This document shows positions 45,130 to 57,237 of a stretch of 64,000 nucleotides of DNA, piece after piece. Under the pieces are notes generated by a model that searched no databases, had not been told where the DNA came from, and saw only the letters and a program-made list of their open reading frames with translations. This stretch comes from Micractinium sp. NFX-FRZ. Its lineage: Eukaryota > Chlorophyta > Trebouxiophyceae > Chlorellales > Chlorellaceae. How positions within the stretch are numbered: the stretch's first letter is position 1; the number at the start of each line of letters is the position of its first letter. The translations under genes were made by a program, and so were the position numbers. Location: assembly GCA_029339195.1 (NCBI GenBank), contig JAPTJF010000109.1:84212-148211 (forward strand), read 5' to 3'.

Positions 45130-48100
45130 TCACGCCTGCGCGCCGCCAAACGGCCGCAGCCGCAGGCTCGCCTGCGCCTGCCCCTTGTGCGCAACCGCCG
45201 CCGGCTCCGCCTCCTGCCCGTGCTCCTCCCAAGAGCTCCCCCGTGCCTGCTCAGCTCCCTCCCTGTGATCCTCCGGCGTGTCGTTGTACGTCCCACCCAC
45301 GGCGCCGTCGGCAGACGTCTCAACCTCCACACCAGCATGCTCACCGGCTGCTGCGCCGCGGCGGCTGCCTGCGGCCGCCTGCTGCGCCTGCTGTGCGTCT
45401 TCCTTGCGGTAATGTGGGCGGCGGTGGCCCTCTGGCAGGATTTCCTCCGCCTCCTCCCGCGGGAAGATGCCCCACATGGTGCCCAGCTGCAGGCAGGTGG
45501 CGAGATCAGGACAGGAAAAGGGACAACGCACGATGAGGGAGGACAGGAGGAGGCAGTTGTTGTTCGAACAAACAACTCGCACACAATTGAGCACACGCTT
45601 CCTAGCCCTGTGTCCTCCCTGGGGGCAAAGCCACAAAGGGCCCACCCACCTTCTTGCCCGACCGGATGTCCTGCTCATCGGCCCAGGTAGGAATAGCGTA
45701 CCTGCAGGGTCAGGTGCAGGGCAGGGCGGGTTGGAGCCCACGTTGAGTGGGGTGGAGAGAGGGGGCCGCGGGGGGTGCACAGGGATGGGTGGCGTGGGTG
45801 CTGGGTGTGCAGGTGCGCGCCACAACAGCTAGCTCAGATTATGCCCCAAAGCGTCACCGTTTGGCATTGTTGTTCAACGCACTGTGGTGTGCCAGCGGGC
45901 GCCAACTCCTCACCCACCCAACCCACCACCCACCAGCAGTCGCCCTCCTCGATGCGCAGCGCGTTCACTCCTCGCTCCAGCTTGAAGAAGCCCAGCTGGC
46001 CCTGCGCAGGGGGAGGGGAGCGGGCACAGCCAACCGCTGTTAGCATGGGCGCCCTCGTGGCTTGAAGCACTGTAGCTGGCACTGCGCAGGGAGGAGGCAC
46101 ATGTAGAAGGGCACAGCCAACCGCAGTGCATGGGCGGCCTCGTGGGTAGAACAGCAGTGCAGCTGGCCCATAAACAACCATGACGCACAGGCCAGCAAAG
46201 CATCATGCTGGGCGCAGCGCCCGGCACAGCATTGCGACCGGCACAGCAGCACAGCGTGCGTAGCAGGCAGAGCTGTTGAGCAAGTACTGGCGGCACCGGC
46301 ACGTTGCTGCGCTTACCCAGTAGGTCCCCCAGGAGTTGCGGATGATCCAGTACCTGCGGTACCACGAACGGAAAAAGGGTTGGCAGCAGGTGAAAATGGG
46401 CTTGGCTACAGCGCACGGGAGCGAGCATGGAGAAGGGGCTTCCCAGAGCACCTCCGGTGCACGCGCTGGCATGCCTGCTATGCACGCTGTGCCACCTGCT
46501 CACTCGAGCCCATTGTCCTGTTCTCACCACCCCTGCCCTCGTGCTGAGCACGTGGCGGCACCTGCCGCACCCCCTGCAATGCTTGCAATGCACCCCTGCT
46601 GTGCCCGCTGTGCTCACTTGAGCCCGTCGTCCTGCTCCCCCCAGCCCACCACCTCCACGTCGTGGTCCACATCCGTGGCGTTGGGGTTGTTCAGCGCCAC
46701 GCCGTTGTGGTAGCCTGTGGCAGCACAAGGAACACCACCAGGCAGGTGAGTGGTATTTGAAGGGGTGGAGCGGCACACCGGGTGTGGCACCCAAACGTGC
46801 AGGTGGGCTGGCAGGCATGCAAGGCACACAAACAGGTGTGCGCCCCTTGCAGGCATTGGTGTGGTACATGTGAGAAAACGCCTACCATAGTCGAACAGCT
46901 CGTGTGTGGCGATGGAGCAGGTGATGGGTCCCCTGTGGAAGAGCTCATTCATCATCGCCGCCTCCCCAGGCTCGTCCAGCTTGCCGTAGGCGGACAGGAA
47001 GTAGCGGATGGGGGTGTGCACCGCCCAGCATGTGTCCTTGCCCTGCATGGCAGTTGAGAGAAAGGGACAAGGTGGGGTGAGATGGAAGCGGGGAGGGGGC
47101 AGCGGGTGGGGCCCCAGAACAGCCCAGCACGTGTCCTTGCCCTGCCCAAGGCTGGATGCGTGGGAGCAAGCAGTGAAGCCGCACATCGGGGGTGGGGGTG
47201 GGGTGGTCGGGTGTGGCAAGGGGCAGGGGCAGCTGGGGCGGTGCAGAGGGCCGGACGCTGCGGTGCACCTTGACGGCAGCACCCACACACCCTGGCGCTC
47301 GGCAAACCTGGCTGAAGAGCTCCCCTCCAGGCCAGCCTAGCCTGAGCCCACCCTGCCCCACCTCACCTTGAGCGGCATGCAGTTGGTGCAGTAGCCCTCA
47401 GCCGGGCACTTCCTGGCCTTCTTGCCGTACTTGGTGTGGTCGGTGGCCGAGTAGGGCTGCAATTTGTATGCAGGTAGGGAGCAGAGCGGGGAAGACTTGG
47501 GCTGCTGTGCCGACGGGAATCTGACACCCCTGACATCAGTTATGAGCAATGGTTTCCAGCGCGACCAGTGCCCCCCACAGGCCTGAAGTTGACAAGTGCC
47601 ATAAGAAACCTCCCTGACCTGGCAGTCGTGGCCCTCCCCTGCCCTGCTGTCGCTGCTGCTGCTGCTGCTGACGTGGCACCCACCTGGCACGACTCGTCTG
47701 GCAGCCCAAAGTTCTTCATGTAGCGCACAACATCGATCACGTCGCCACCGTTGCACCCCTCGCCATACCTGCGTGTGCGCATGGGTGCGAGGGGGAAGGG
47801 TGTGTGTGTGGCTGTGCTGCAACATGTGCCCCAGTGTGCTGGCTCCATGGCAAGAACAGCACATGGTGTGCGTGTGCCACTTCAGGGTAAAAAGGCAGCC
47901 CCTACAGCCACCGACCAGCCAGGCCAGGTGCTCCCAGGCCAGGCATTGCGTGCACACGCTTGCTGCCTGCCCATCCAATCTTTCACCCACCCAGCTACCC
48001 ATCTATCCACCCACCCGCCCACCCACCCATGGAAGGCGCCGCAGTTGAGGATGACCTGGCGGGCCAGCATGACGTCGGGGCCCACCCCTCCCTTCACAAT

Positions 48101-48874
48101 CTTCAGCCTGTCCTGCAAGGGGCGGGAGGGGCAGGGCGAGGAAAGGGCAGGGCGAGGAGCGGTGAGCGCCAAGGATATGTTGATATCAGGCAACAGCACC
48201 ACCTGGCAAGGCACAGCATGGCCAGCGCAACGTGATGCTGCTGACCTGGATCATGGACGTTGAGCCGTGCAGCCAGCACGGCACAGCAGGGCAATCACTG
48301 AAGCACAGCACAGACCACAGCATGGCCCCCCCTGACCTGGATCATAGAGACAGAGCCGTGCAGCCAGCAGGAGCCGCAGTAGCTAGGGATGTGCTGGTTC
48401 CAGGAGGGGACCTGGGGAGAGGGGTGGAGGCAGGGGGATGAGTTAAGCTTGTACGGTCCTCAGCACGACTTAAAAGCCTGTATGGTGCGGTGATTCATGT
48501 GCTTTCAAGCATTGCGCATGCTGGCCGCATGGCCGGTCGATGACGTGCCGATTGCCTATGGGCCTGCGGGGCAGGCTGGCGGCGCCACGCGCTGCACCCA
48601 ACCGCCCTCCGCAGCCCCACCCGCCGGCACCCGCCAGCTGTCACACCCACTGGCCAGCACCCACCAGCATGGAGCGGCCGTCTATGTTGTTCCAGTCCCA
48701 CTCCTTGGGCAGCTCATTGACCGGCGTCTGGGGGGCAGGCTGGTGGTTGAATGTCATCTCCTCGCGAGGCACGTCGGTCGAGCGGCGCTTCTTGCAGCCG
48801 GCGGCGGTGGGCCGTGGCGCCGCCGCTGCAAGCAGCAGCAGTAGCGCCGCCGCCAGCGCGAAGTTGCGACGCAT
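45130..48874 (-). CDS. Cathepsin X/Z-like papain-family cysteine protease with C-terminal extension
   Basis: Eleven minus-strand exons (48874-48665, 48411-48337, 48112-48027, 47768-47684, 47456-47367, 47042-46886, 46714-46618, 46353-46317, 46001-45934, 45701-45650, 45486-45130) sum to 1314 nt, or 437 residues. A signal peptide (MRRNFALAAALLLLLAAAAP) starts the protein and the propeptide is very short. Active-site blocks: ELPKEWDWNNIDGRS, NQHIPSYCGSCWLHGS with the catalytic Cys and the HIP mini-loop typical of cathepsin X, VDHDVEVVGWGEQ with the His, and YWIIRNSWGTYW with the Asn. Cathepsin X acts mainly as a lysosomal/vacuolar carboxypeptidase. About 110 residues beyond the usual end form an acidic, Gln/Ala-rich tail (EEAEEILPEGHRRPHYRKED onward). 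The start codon is shared with no upstream alternative of better fit. It is divergent from MSRB. Confidence 0.88.
47017..47150 (-). repeat. Copy of cathepsin-like exon 6 start in the preceding intron
   Basis: The true acceptor and exon start (plus strand 47017-47050, read GCAGGGCAAGGACACATGCT) is repeated at 47119-47150 as GGCAGGGCAAGGACACGTGC on the coding strand. Confidence 0.85.
48241..48371 (-). repeat. Copy of cathepsin-like exon 2 end plus donor in intron 2
   Basis: Plus-strand 48331-48371 (CTGACCTGGATCATAGAGAC, GCCGTGCAGCCAGCA) is the exon end and donor. A second copy with a few changes lies at 48241-48280 inside the intron. Confidence 0.88.
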
Positions 48875-49313
48875 CTTGGCGGTTGCCTGCAGCGCGCGGC
48901 AGAGGCGCAACAGAGGGGGCCAGTGTGTCGAAGGTGGTCCCTGCGGCGAAAGACAGTGCGGGCGGGGGGGTGGGGGCAGCCTGCTAGGGCGGCATTGATT
49001 CAGAGCGGCGAGCTCAATCAGCACGCGATTCCCGGGCTGCGCAGGACGCACCTGAACTGAACAAGGGTTTAGCTGGGCTGGCCAGCAGGTGCGCCCAAGC
49101 CCTTCAGATAAGAGCCCAGGCACTTCAGCCGTTTCGATCGCAATGCGCTTGTGCTGAGTGGACGACCCTTCTTCCGGGACGCCAGGCTGGCCCATCGACA
49201 CAATTACACCACTGCGCACCACTTGCAGCGCCGCCTGGCATTTGTGATCGTTTCTCAAAGCGCCACTCTGCGTTTTGCCCGCGGCAGTAGTGGTGCCAAG
49301 CAAACCCTGCAAA
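48875..49313. promoter_or_regulatory. Divergent promoter between cathepsin-like gene and MSRB
   Basis: Only 439 nt separate two outward-facing start codons, so the region must drive both genes. No specific element can be assigned. Confidence 0.55.
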
Positions 49314-50556
49314 ATGGTGTGCGCTGCCCAGTTACAGCGTGTGGCCTGCGCGCCTACCAGTGGAAGCGCCCGCAGAAAGACGGTGGTCGTGCAAGCAGTG
49401 CAGGGCGGCAAAGCACCGGCACCCCAGGTGGCGGCGGCGGCAGCGGCAGGCGGCGAGCGCGCTAGCCGCCGAGCCGCACTGGCAGCAATAGTCGCAGGCA
49501 TTGCAGCCGTTAACGCAGGACCGGCAGCAGCAAACCAGAATGCCTCGCGGATGGGCGAGGTGCGCTAGTAAATTCACATGCTGCTTTCCGCGCCGCCCCG
49601 TCAGGGACCGCTTTTGTGAGAGTAGGCCCCCTTACATCCTATGGCCAGGTCGTCGGCACCTGCCCCTTGACGTCTGCCTGAAACCTCTGTCTCGCATGCA
49701 GATTAGTCACACTGATGCCGAGTGGCGCCAGCTGCTTCCAGGCGACTCGTATGCCGTGCTGCGCCAGGCGCGCACGGAAGCGCCCTTCTTCTCGCCCCTT
49801 TACAAGGTGGGGCTGCAGGCACCGCCCTGTGCTACCGAGCAGGAGCAAGCCTGGTTGCTGGCCTCCAGTATTCGCTTCAGCTCAGGATGTATGGCTGCGT
49901 TGGCGTCTCATGTCCAGCTTTGAAAAGGGAATGCATCAATGGCATACAACAGGGACATGTCAGCCACCTGGTTCCCGCCCCGGTAACCTTGTTGCTGCCC
50001 CCCATAATCCCCCATTAACGTGTGCTGGCCCCCTGTCCTTGCAGGAGAAGCGGGTGGGCACGTTTGCCTGCGCGGGCTGCGGCACCCCTGTCTTTGCATC
50101 AGAGACAAAGTACGAGAGCGGTGAGTGTGCCCCCTCGTCTTCTGGTGCCCCTGCCCATTCCCACGCACCAAGCTTCCTCAGTCAGCTGACACCGCCCCCA
50201 CATGTGTAGCTGCCTGTCTGCTCGCCCGGCGGCGCTCCTGGTGCCTGCTTGGCACATTTGGCGCAGTTACTTGCGCTTGAAGCGCTACTGTTCTTGCTGC
50301 TGTGGTCTCCACCGCTGCCGCTGCTGCTGCTTCTGCTGCCGCTGGTAGCAGCTGGGCCAGGGTGGCCGCCTGTTGTGCACCGAGCAGGAATGCCCACCCG
50401 GACCCCTCTCCTCACCCTGCAGGCACGGGCTGGCCCAGCTTCTTTGACGCCCTGCCCGACTCTGTTGCACTGGAGTCGGACAACTCCATCCCCTTCATGC
50501 CACGCATTGAGGTGAGGAAGCAACGGCCACAGTAGCTTGGTTGGTTGGTTGAAGCA

Positions 50557-50635
<79 letters not shown>

Positions 50636-50997
50636 GTTAGTGAGTGAGTGAGTGAGTTCTCTCAACAACTCCGTGCGACTCGTCATGACCCCGTGTCATG
50701 CTGCACACACATGGGGGCAGGCGGGGCCAGGGCCTGTGGCTGGGCGTGTCTCTGAGGCAGCCCACCCTTGCAGTGCCCAGCGCAACCCGCTGCTGTGTCC
50801 CCACCTGCCCACACACTAGAATCCACCACTGCTGCCTGCTTGCCCACCCGCACACTCCTCCTGCCCCTCACCCGCAGGTGCGCTGCGCAAAGTGCCTGGG
50901 CCATCTGGGTCACGTCTTCCCCGACGGCCCGCCGCCCACGGGCCTGCGCTTCTGCATGAACGGCGCCGCGCTGAGCTTCGAGCCTAAGGCAGCGTGA
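49314..50997 (+). CDS. MSRB: Peptide-methionine (R)-S-oxide reductase MsrB, probably plastid-targeted
   Basis: Five exons (49314-49559, 49702-49806, 50045-50120, 50423-50511, 50878-50997) give 211 residues. MsrB reduces the R form of methionine sulfoxide in proteins. The core is complete: [19 protein letters not shown], two zinc CxxC pairs ([11 protein letters not shown] and [13 protein letters not shown]), [11 protein letters not shown] and [12 protein letters not shown] with the catalytic Cys. The first 80 residues are rich in Ala, Arg and Ser ([20 protein letters not shown]) with a hydrophobic [20 protein letters not shown] stretch. This suggests a chloroplast transit peptide, possibly bipartite for the thylakoid lumen. 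Confidence 0.92.
50557..50660. repeat. (TTGC)n microsatellite followed by (GAGT)n in MSRB intron 4
   Basis: About 19 TTGC units (50557-50634) followed by about four to five GTGA/GAGT units. Confidence 0.95.
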
Positions 50998-51974
50998 GGC
51001 GTGAGCGAGGCGCGGCACGTGCAGCATAGGGCTGCTCCTGTGCTGCGCTTTGGGCTGTGCCATACGCGCCCAACCGCAGCCGGCTGGCCACCTTTTGAGC
51101 AGCACAGCACGCGCCATAAACGCATGCCACCAACCCGACTCTTTGGACGCACCCACATTGATTTGATCCCGCCGTCTGCCTGCCTGACAGCCCACCCCTG
51201 CCAAAGCCTGGGCCCGCCACAGTGCCGTTTTTCCACATTCTTTATTTGTATCCATTCTGACTGGAATGATTTGGAAGGCACAGCACAGAAGTTCAACCGA
51301 CTCGGGGCATCCCAGGCGCCAATTCGCAAAACGGCTGGGCATGAGGAGGGGGGCGGGGGCACATTGGAACGCTCAGGAATACTTCAAGGCCTTTTACAAA
51401 AGGAGGCGGTGGGCTGGCAGTGTCGCTAGTGGCGCGAGAGGGGATGGGATTGGCCAAGTGTGGGTGGCTGAGACGTGCGTGTGGGGGCAGGTGCGTGTGC
51501 GGGTGTGCGAAGAATAAGCGAGAGCATGGGGGCGTTGTGCAAGAGGCGGGGGGTGGGGGGTGGGGAGCTGCGACCGGCAAGCTGCCGCCCCAGCGCGCTG
51601 CTAACGGAAGGCGAGGGGCGGCTTGCAAGGGCCCCGGCGCACTCAAAAACTGGCGAGGGGCATGGTGCAGGTGGGGTGCGGGTGCGTTTTTTTAAAAAGA
51701 CGACAGGGCGGACTGGCGACGGAACACTGCCGGCCAGGGAGTGGGAAGTTTGCGGGCGCTCTTGCATGGCGGAGGTGGGAGGGCAGGGGCCCAAACTGAG
51801 TTCATATGTTTTCCGAGGGTCCAGGGTAGCGGGGGGGAGCTGGGCATGGGGCATGCGAGCGCGCAGCAAGCTGCACAGCACGGTTGAAGCAGGAGGCCCC
51901 GCCTCTCAAGCGGGCACCCTACAGACGCACTCCCAAGCGGGCGCTGCATGTGGGGCGCTGTAAGGGCCGAGGCT
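50998..51974. other. Convergent intergenic region
   Basis: Nearly 1 kb between MSRB (+) and the Cys-repeat gene (-), whose 3' UTRs should lie here. No supported exon or RNA gene. Confidence 0.5.
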
Positions 51975-54900
51975 TCAGGCATCAGCCTCCTCCTTGGGCA
52001 TCGTGCACTGGAAGATGGCTGCAGCAGGAAGGAAGGGTGGTGGGTGGGGGAGGGCGAGGATGGGTGGGTGCAGGGGGCGGAGGCGCCAGCAGGGGTTGCA
52101 AGCAGGGGCGGGCACACACGTCCACTCTGGGTGGCCAACCCGAGGGCGCTACGCATGAAACCAGATACCAGGCAGAGCCTCACGTGCAGGCAACCAACGC
52201 AAGCGCGCCAGGTGGCCCCAGCTGGCAGCGAACGGGCGGGCGCGGTGGCGGGGTGTGCCTACCTGGCGGCAGCTTGGCTGCGACGGTGGGGCTGAAGCAC
52301 AGCTGCTTGCCGGCGTGCTTGCCCGCCTCCAGGGTGCAGAGGGCGCAGGTGTCGGCGGTGCAGTTGGCGGGGGCAAAGGCCTCGCAGGGGACCCAGGGAG
52401 AGGGGGGCTTGGCGCCGTCCACGTCAGCAGCGTCCGCCAGCTCAGCGGCGGCTGCCCGGTCAGCAGCGGAGGCCACCTCCTCGGCCTTCTTGGAGCACTT
52501 GAAGATGGCTGCATGACGCAAGGGATGGGAGAGAAGAGCCAGGGTGATGGGATGGTTGCACGATTGCAGGCTTAGTGTAGTGTGGTAAGGGACGCGACAC
52601 CGGAGGGTGCAATCTCCAGTGCTAAGGGGCAAGGTCACAGTTGTATGCAGGCTGCTGATAAGAGTTCCAAAATATGTTGACCAGTCCGGAGCAGGCAGCT
52701 GGCGCACACACAGAGGGGGGATGCGCGGCAGGCATGAGCCTCCATCACCAAGAAACAAAACAGCCTGGCAGAGCCTTACCGGGGGGGAACTTGGCGGCAA
52801 TGTCCTTGTGGAAGCACAGGGGCTTGCCAGAGGGAGGGGAGCAGAGCACGCAGCCGTGGCCCTTGGTGCAGTTGGAGGCGGGGAAGGACTCGCAGGGCAC
52901 CCAGGGGGCGGGCTTGGGCTTCTTCTTGCCGTCCACGTCAGCAGCGGTCGCCAGCTCAGCGGCAGGGGCATCCTCCTCAGCCTTCTTCGAGCACTTGAAG
53001 ATGGCTGCAGGAAGGGAGGGTGGGTGGCGGAGATCAAAGTCAGGCTGCAGAGGTGGGCCTGGGTGCAGGGAGAGGGAACTTTAGTGGCAGGCGCAAGCGG
53101 GGAGAGCCAAGGCGCTGCGTGTGCGCCGGCTGCTGCGGGCGCCAGTCCTGTTGCACGAGCCCACTTTCGACATGCTCTCTCCCAGCAATTGCCCGGCAAT
53201 GCACTGGGATGAAAAAGGCTCACCGGGGGGCAGCTTGCCGGCGGTCTTGTCGTTGAAGCAGAGCTCCTTGCCAGAGGGGAGGGTGCACAGCGTGCACGCG
53301 GGTGCCTTGGTGCAGTTGGCGGCGGCAAAGGACTCGCAGGGGGTCCAGGGGGCGGGGCCGGGGGCAGGGGCGGGGTTGGCATCCACGTCAGCAGAGGCTG
53401 CCACGTCAGCAGCAGCCGCCAGCTCAGCGGCAGGGGCGTCCTCCTTGGAGCACTTGAAGATGGCTGTGGGAGGTGAAAGGGAGGGCGGGGGGAAAAGGGT
53501 GGTGGTTGGGTGAGGGGATGGTGTGCATGGCGCAAGACTGTGGTGGGAGGGCCGGCGTGACGGCGGCGAGGCAGTGCCTGCAGTGCAAAACTTGCGGGCG
53601 CACTTTGCTGTGTACACCGGCAGGGCCACTTTGCCGCATGTACCCCGGCAGGGCGTGCTAGCCAGCGCAGTACAAATGCTGCTCGTGCTGCGCTGGGCAT
53701 GGCATGAAGCGTGCATCAATCCTATCTTGCATCCCGCAAGCTGCTATGTGGCTCACCGGGGGGCAGCTTGGCGGCGATCTTGTCGCTGAAGCACCGGGGC
53801 TTGCCGGAGGGGAGGGTGCACAGCGTGCACTCGGGTGCCTTGGTGCAGTTGGCGGCACTGAAGGACTCACAAGGCACCCAGGGGGCGGGGCCAGGGGCAG
53901 GGGTGGCGTCCACGTCAGCAGCCGCCGCCAGCTCGGCAGCAGGGGCGTCCTCCTTGGAGCACTTGAAGATGGCTGTCGGACGCAACACGGAGGGCGGGGG
54001 GGAAGGGTGGCGGTTGGGTGAGGGGACAGGGTGCGAGGGTTTTGGGTTGAAGGAGGATGGGTGCTGCAAGGGGAGGTGACAGGGCATCAACAGGCGCCGG
54101 CGAAGTGCTGCCTGCGCGGGCTGCCTGCATGCGACTGTTTGCTGCATTTGCACTGGCAGGGCGAGCTAGCCAGCACAGCCCAAGTGCTGCTCGGTTGCAC
54201 GGGGGTGGAGTGAAGGCAGCATGTGAATTGTGCTAGAAACCACTGGCTCACCGGGGGGCAGCTTGGCGGCGGTCTTGTCGCTGAAGCACCGGGGCTTGCC
54301 AGACGGCAGCGTGCACAGCGTGCACTCGGGTGCCTTGGTGCAGTTGGCGGCACTGAAGGACTCGCAGGGCACCCAGGGGGCGGGACCGGGGGCGGGGGCG
54401 GGCTTGGTCTCCTCTGCGCCAGCAGTCAGGCTCTCCTCCTTGGAACACTTGAAGATGGCTGCAAGGCAGCAGGGAGGGAAGGATGGCAGGTGGAAGGATT
54501 GGTGACTGTGGTGGCTGTGCTCAGGTGGGAGGGGCAGGTGTGCGCGGTTGGGAGGAGGAGCCTGGTGCTGCTGGTGGTGGGAGACAGATGGACGCGTGCC
54601 GTGCTGCCTGCACCCGGGCTGCTGCCACGTGAGCTCTGCAGGACACATGCGCACGGTAGCAGGCAGCCGGCTGCGTGGGGGCGTTTTCGGCGCATGCTTG
54701 CCACCCTGTGGCAGCTGCTCAGTGCAGGGTGCTGACGGCCTGGCGCAGCCTTACCGGGGGGGAACTTGGCGGCAATGTCGTCGTGGAAGCACAGGGGCTT
54801 GCCGGAGGGGAGGGTGCACAGCGTGCAGTCGGGTGACTGGGTGCAGTTGGCGGCGGTGAAGGACTCGCAGGGGGTCCAGGGGGCGGGGGCGGGCTTGTCC

Positions 54901-57193
54901 TCGCCAGCAGACTCGGTCAGAGCCTGCTTCTGGCACTGGTACGCATCTGTGAAGAGGCAGGGGAGAGGGGATTGTACGCAGGAAGCAGGGGTGAGGTTCA
55001 ACGTGTTGGCACTGGCGGCATGGGGCGGTGCTGTGGTTGCGACTGGGGAGAGAGCGGTGCCAGCAGGATGTGCACTGCTGGGGAGCAAGCGGCCAGGCGG
55101 GGGTGTGGTTGGGCATGACATTGCGGCAGGCGGCCTGCTGACTTGGCGGCCAGCGAGAGAAGGAAGAGTGGCGAAGCAAACCAAGACAGACCAAAATGAT
55201 GAGCGCAGCTTTACCCCTCCAACCATGCTCATGTGGCGCCAGCTTGGCGGCAAGCTCAGAGGAGCAACCACAGCGAGCCATACCAACACACACAGATACA
55301 GTAACGTTCAGGCATTCCACAAAGCAAGGCTCACAGGGGGACAGCTTGGCGGCCAGCTCGGACGCGAAGCACAGCTCCCATCCGTCGACGCGGGTGCAGC
55401 GGGTGCAGCCCTGGTTGGCGGCGCAGTCAGACAGGGGGAGCGCCTCACAGGCGGCCTCCGCCTCAGGGTCCACAGGGCCGGCCTTGCGTCCGATGGTGAG
55501 GGCGGCGGGGGCGGGCTTGGCGGTGCACGTGAAGGCCCCTGAAGGATCGTGGTGAGGGAGGAGCGTGCAGGCAGGTGGTGAATAGGTGGCAGGCAGGTGG
55601 GCGCAGAAGGGTTTACAGGGGCTGAGCCCGGCGGCAAAGCCGTGGCGGGAAAGCAGGCCGGCAGCTGGGGCGGGCAGGCAAAGGGGCCGTCCACACAGTA
55701 TGGGGAGTCGTGCTTCGCTGGCTCTGCGGGCTCTGAATAAATGAACTGTTTGGTTGATTGCCCAGCAGGTGGCTCACAGGGGCTCAGCTTGGCGGCGACG
55801 TCAGGGCGGAAGCAGAGCTGCTTCTTGCCGTCCACCTTGGTGCACAGGGAGCAGTCGTCGGGCTGGGCCTGGCACTGGGCGGCGTCCAGCATCTCACAGA
55901 TGACCTGCACCATTGGGAGCGGGAGTGGCGCTAGGGCATTAGACACAGCAACGCATGCTTTGGTCATAGCATCTCGCAGACGACCTGCGCAAAGTGGAGG
56001 GGAAATGGCGCTAGGGCATTAGACACAGCAACGTATGTTTTGTTCATAGCATCTCGCAGATGGCCCGCGCCAGCAGAAAAGAGAGTGGCGCAAACAGACA
56101 GACACGATTCAAGCATGCCTTCGCTACACCACCACTCTACAGCACGGAAGGCAGTGTGTGCATTGAGATTGGACACACACGCACACACTTGACTGTGGCA
56201 CCCCACCCCCACCTCACCCCACCCCACCCCACCCTTCCCCGCACCTTGGGCATCGGCTTCTCGGCAGCTGCCAGGGCGGGGGGCGCGGGCTTGGGGCCGG
56301 TGCACTCAAAGATTCCTGCAGGGGGCGGCGGGGCGCATTGAGTGGTTGGGTAAGCGTTGGCGTGTGGGCCGGGGATGGGAGGGCTGCTGCAGGCGGACCT
56401 CAGTGCACAACCCAAGCGATTCATGCGTGCCCCTGCTCAATCCACATCCTGCCAGCCTGGGCTGGTCACCAGCAGGCCGCCCCCTATGCGTTGCTCGTTC
56501 ACACGTGCTCACCTCACTCACCAAGGGAGTGCTGGACACGAGGATGGCTTGCCACCTCTACCCACGCATCCCTCCTCTTCTTCCCCTCCCCCCCGATACA
56601 AAGCAGGAAAGCAGAGCGCCCCCCCATTCACCGAGCCGGAACTTGGCGGCGACCGCAGGTGCGGAGCGCAGTGGCTCAGCTAGCCGCCCATCACCCAGCC
56701 CTCCTCTTCCCCTCCCATTTCAAGGCACAGCGGCTAGCCGCCCATTGCCCACCCCGCCGCTTCCCCTCCCTTTTCAAAACAAAACAGCAAAGCGGAGCGG
56801 CCCCCCACTTACCAGGCGGGAACTTGGCTGCCACCTCGGGCTCAAAACACATCGGCTTGCCCCCCATGACGCTGCACAGGTCGCAGCGGTCGGCGGCTGC
56901 CTGGCAGGCGGTGGCATTGAGCGCCTCGCACACCTCCCAAGGTTTGGGGGGCGCCTCAAGGGGGTCCGCCAGGGAGTCGGCCTTGGGGGCCTTGCACTTG
57001 AAGATGTCTGCAGGCGGGCAAGAGTGGGGAAGAAGTGATTCAGTGATGAGGCTTGGGTGCAGCGGTGGGGGCCTTGGGGGCCGTCGCACTTGAAACTGTG
57101 TGCAGGAGGGAGCGGAGGGGGAGGAGGGCAGGTAGGGCAGGGCAGGGACCTGGCAGGATGGTATGGGGAGAGCACGAGCATGGAGCGGCAATA

Positions 57194-57237
<44 letters not shown>

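Noticed and set aside
44962..45690. Long plus-strand frame over the end of the cathepsin-like gene
   Set aside because: Antisense to the last cathepsin-like exon, no recognisable motif.
50495..50686. SKQASKQ repeat peptide on the minus strand
   Set aside because: Simple translation of the (TTGC)n microsatellite inside an intron.
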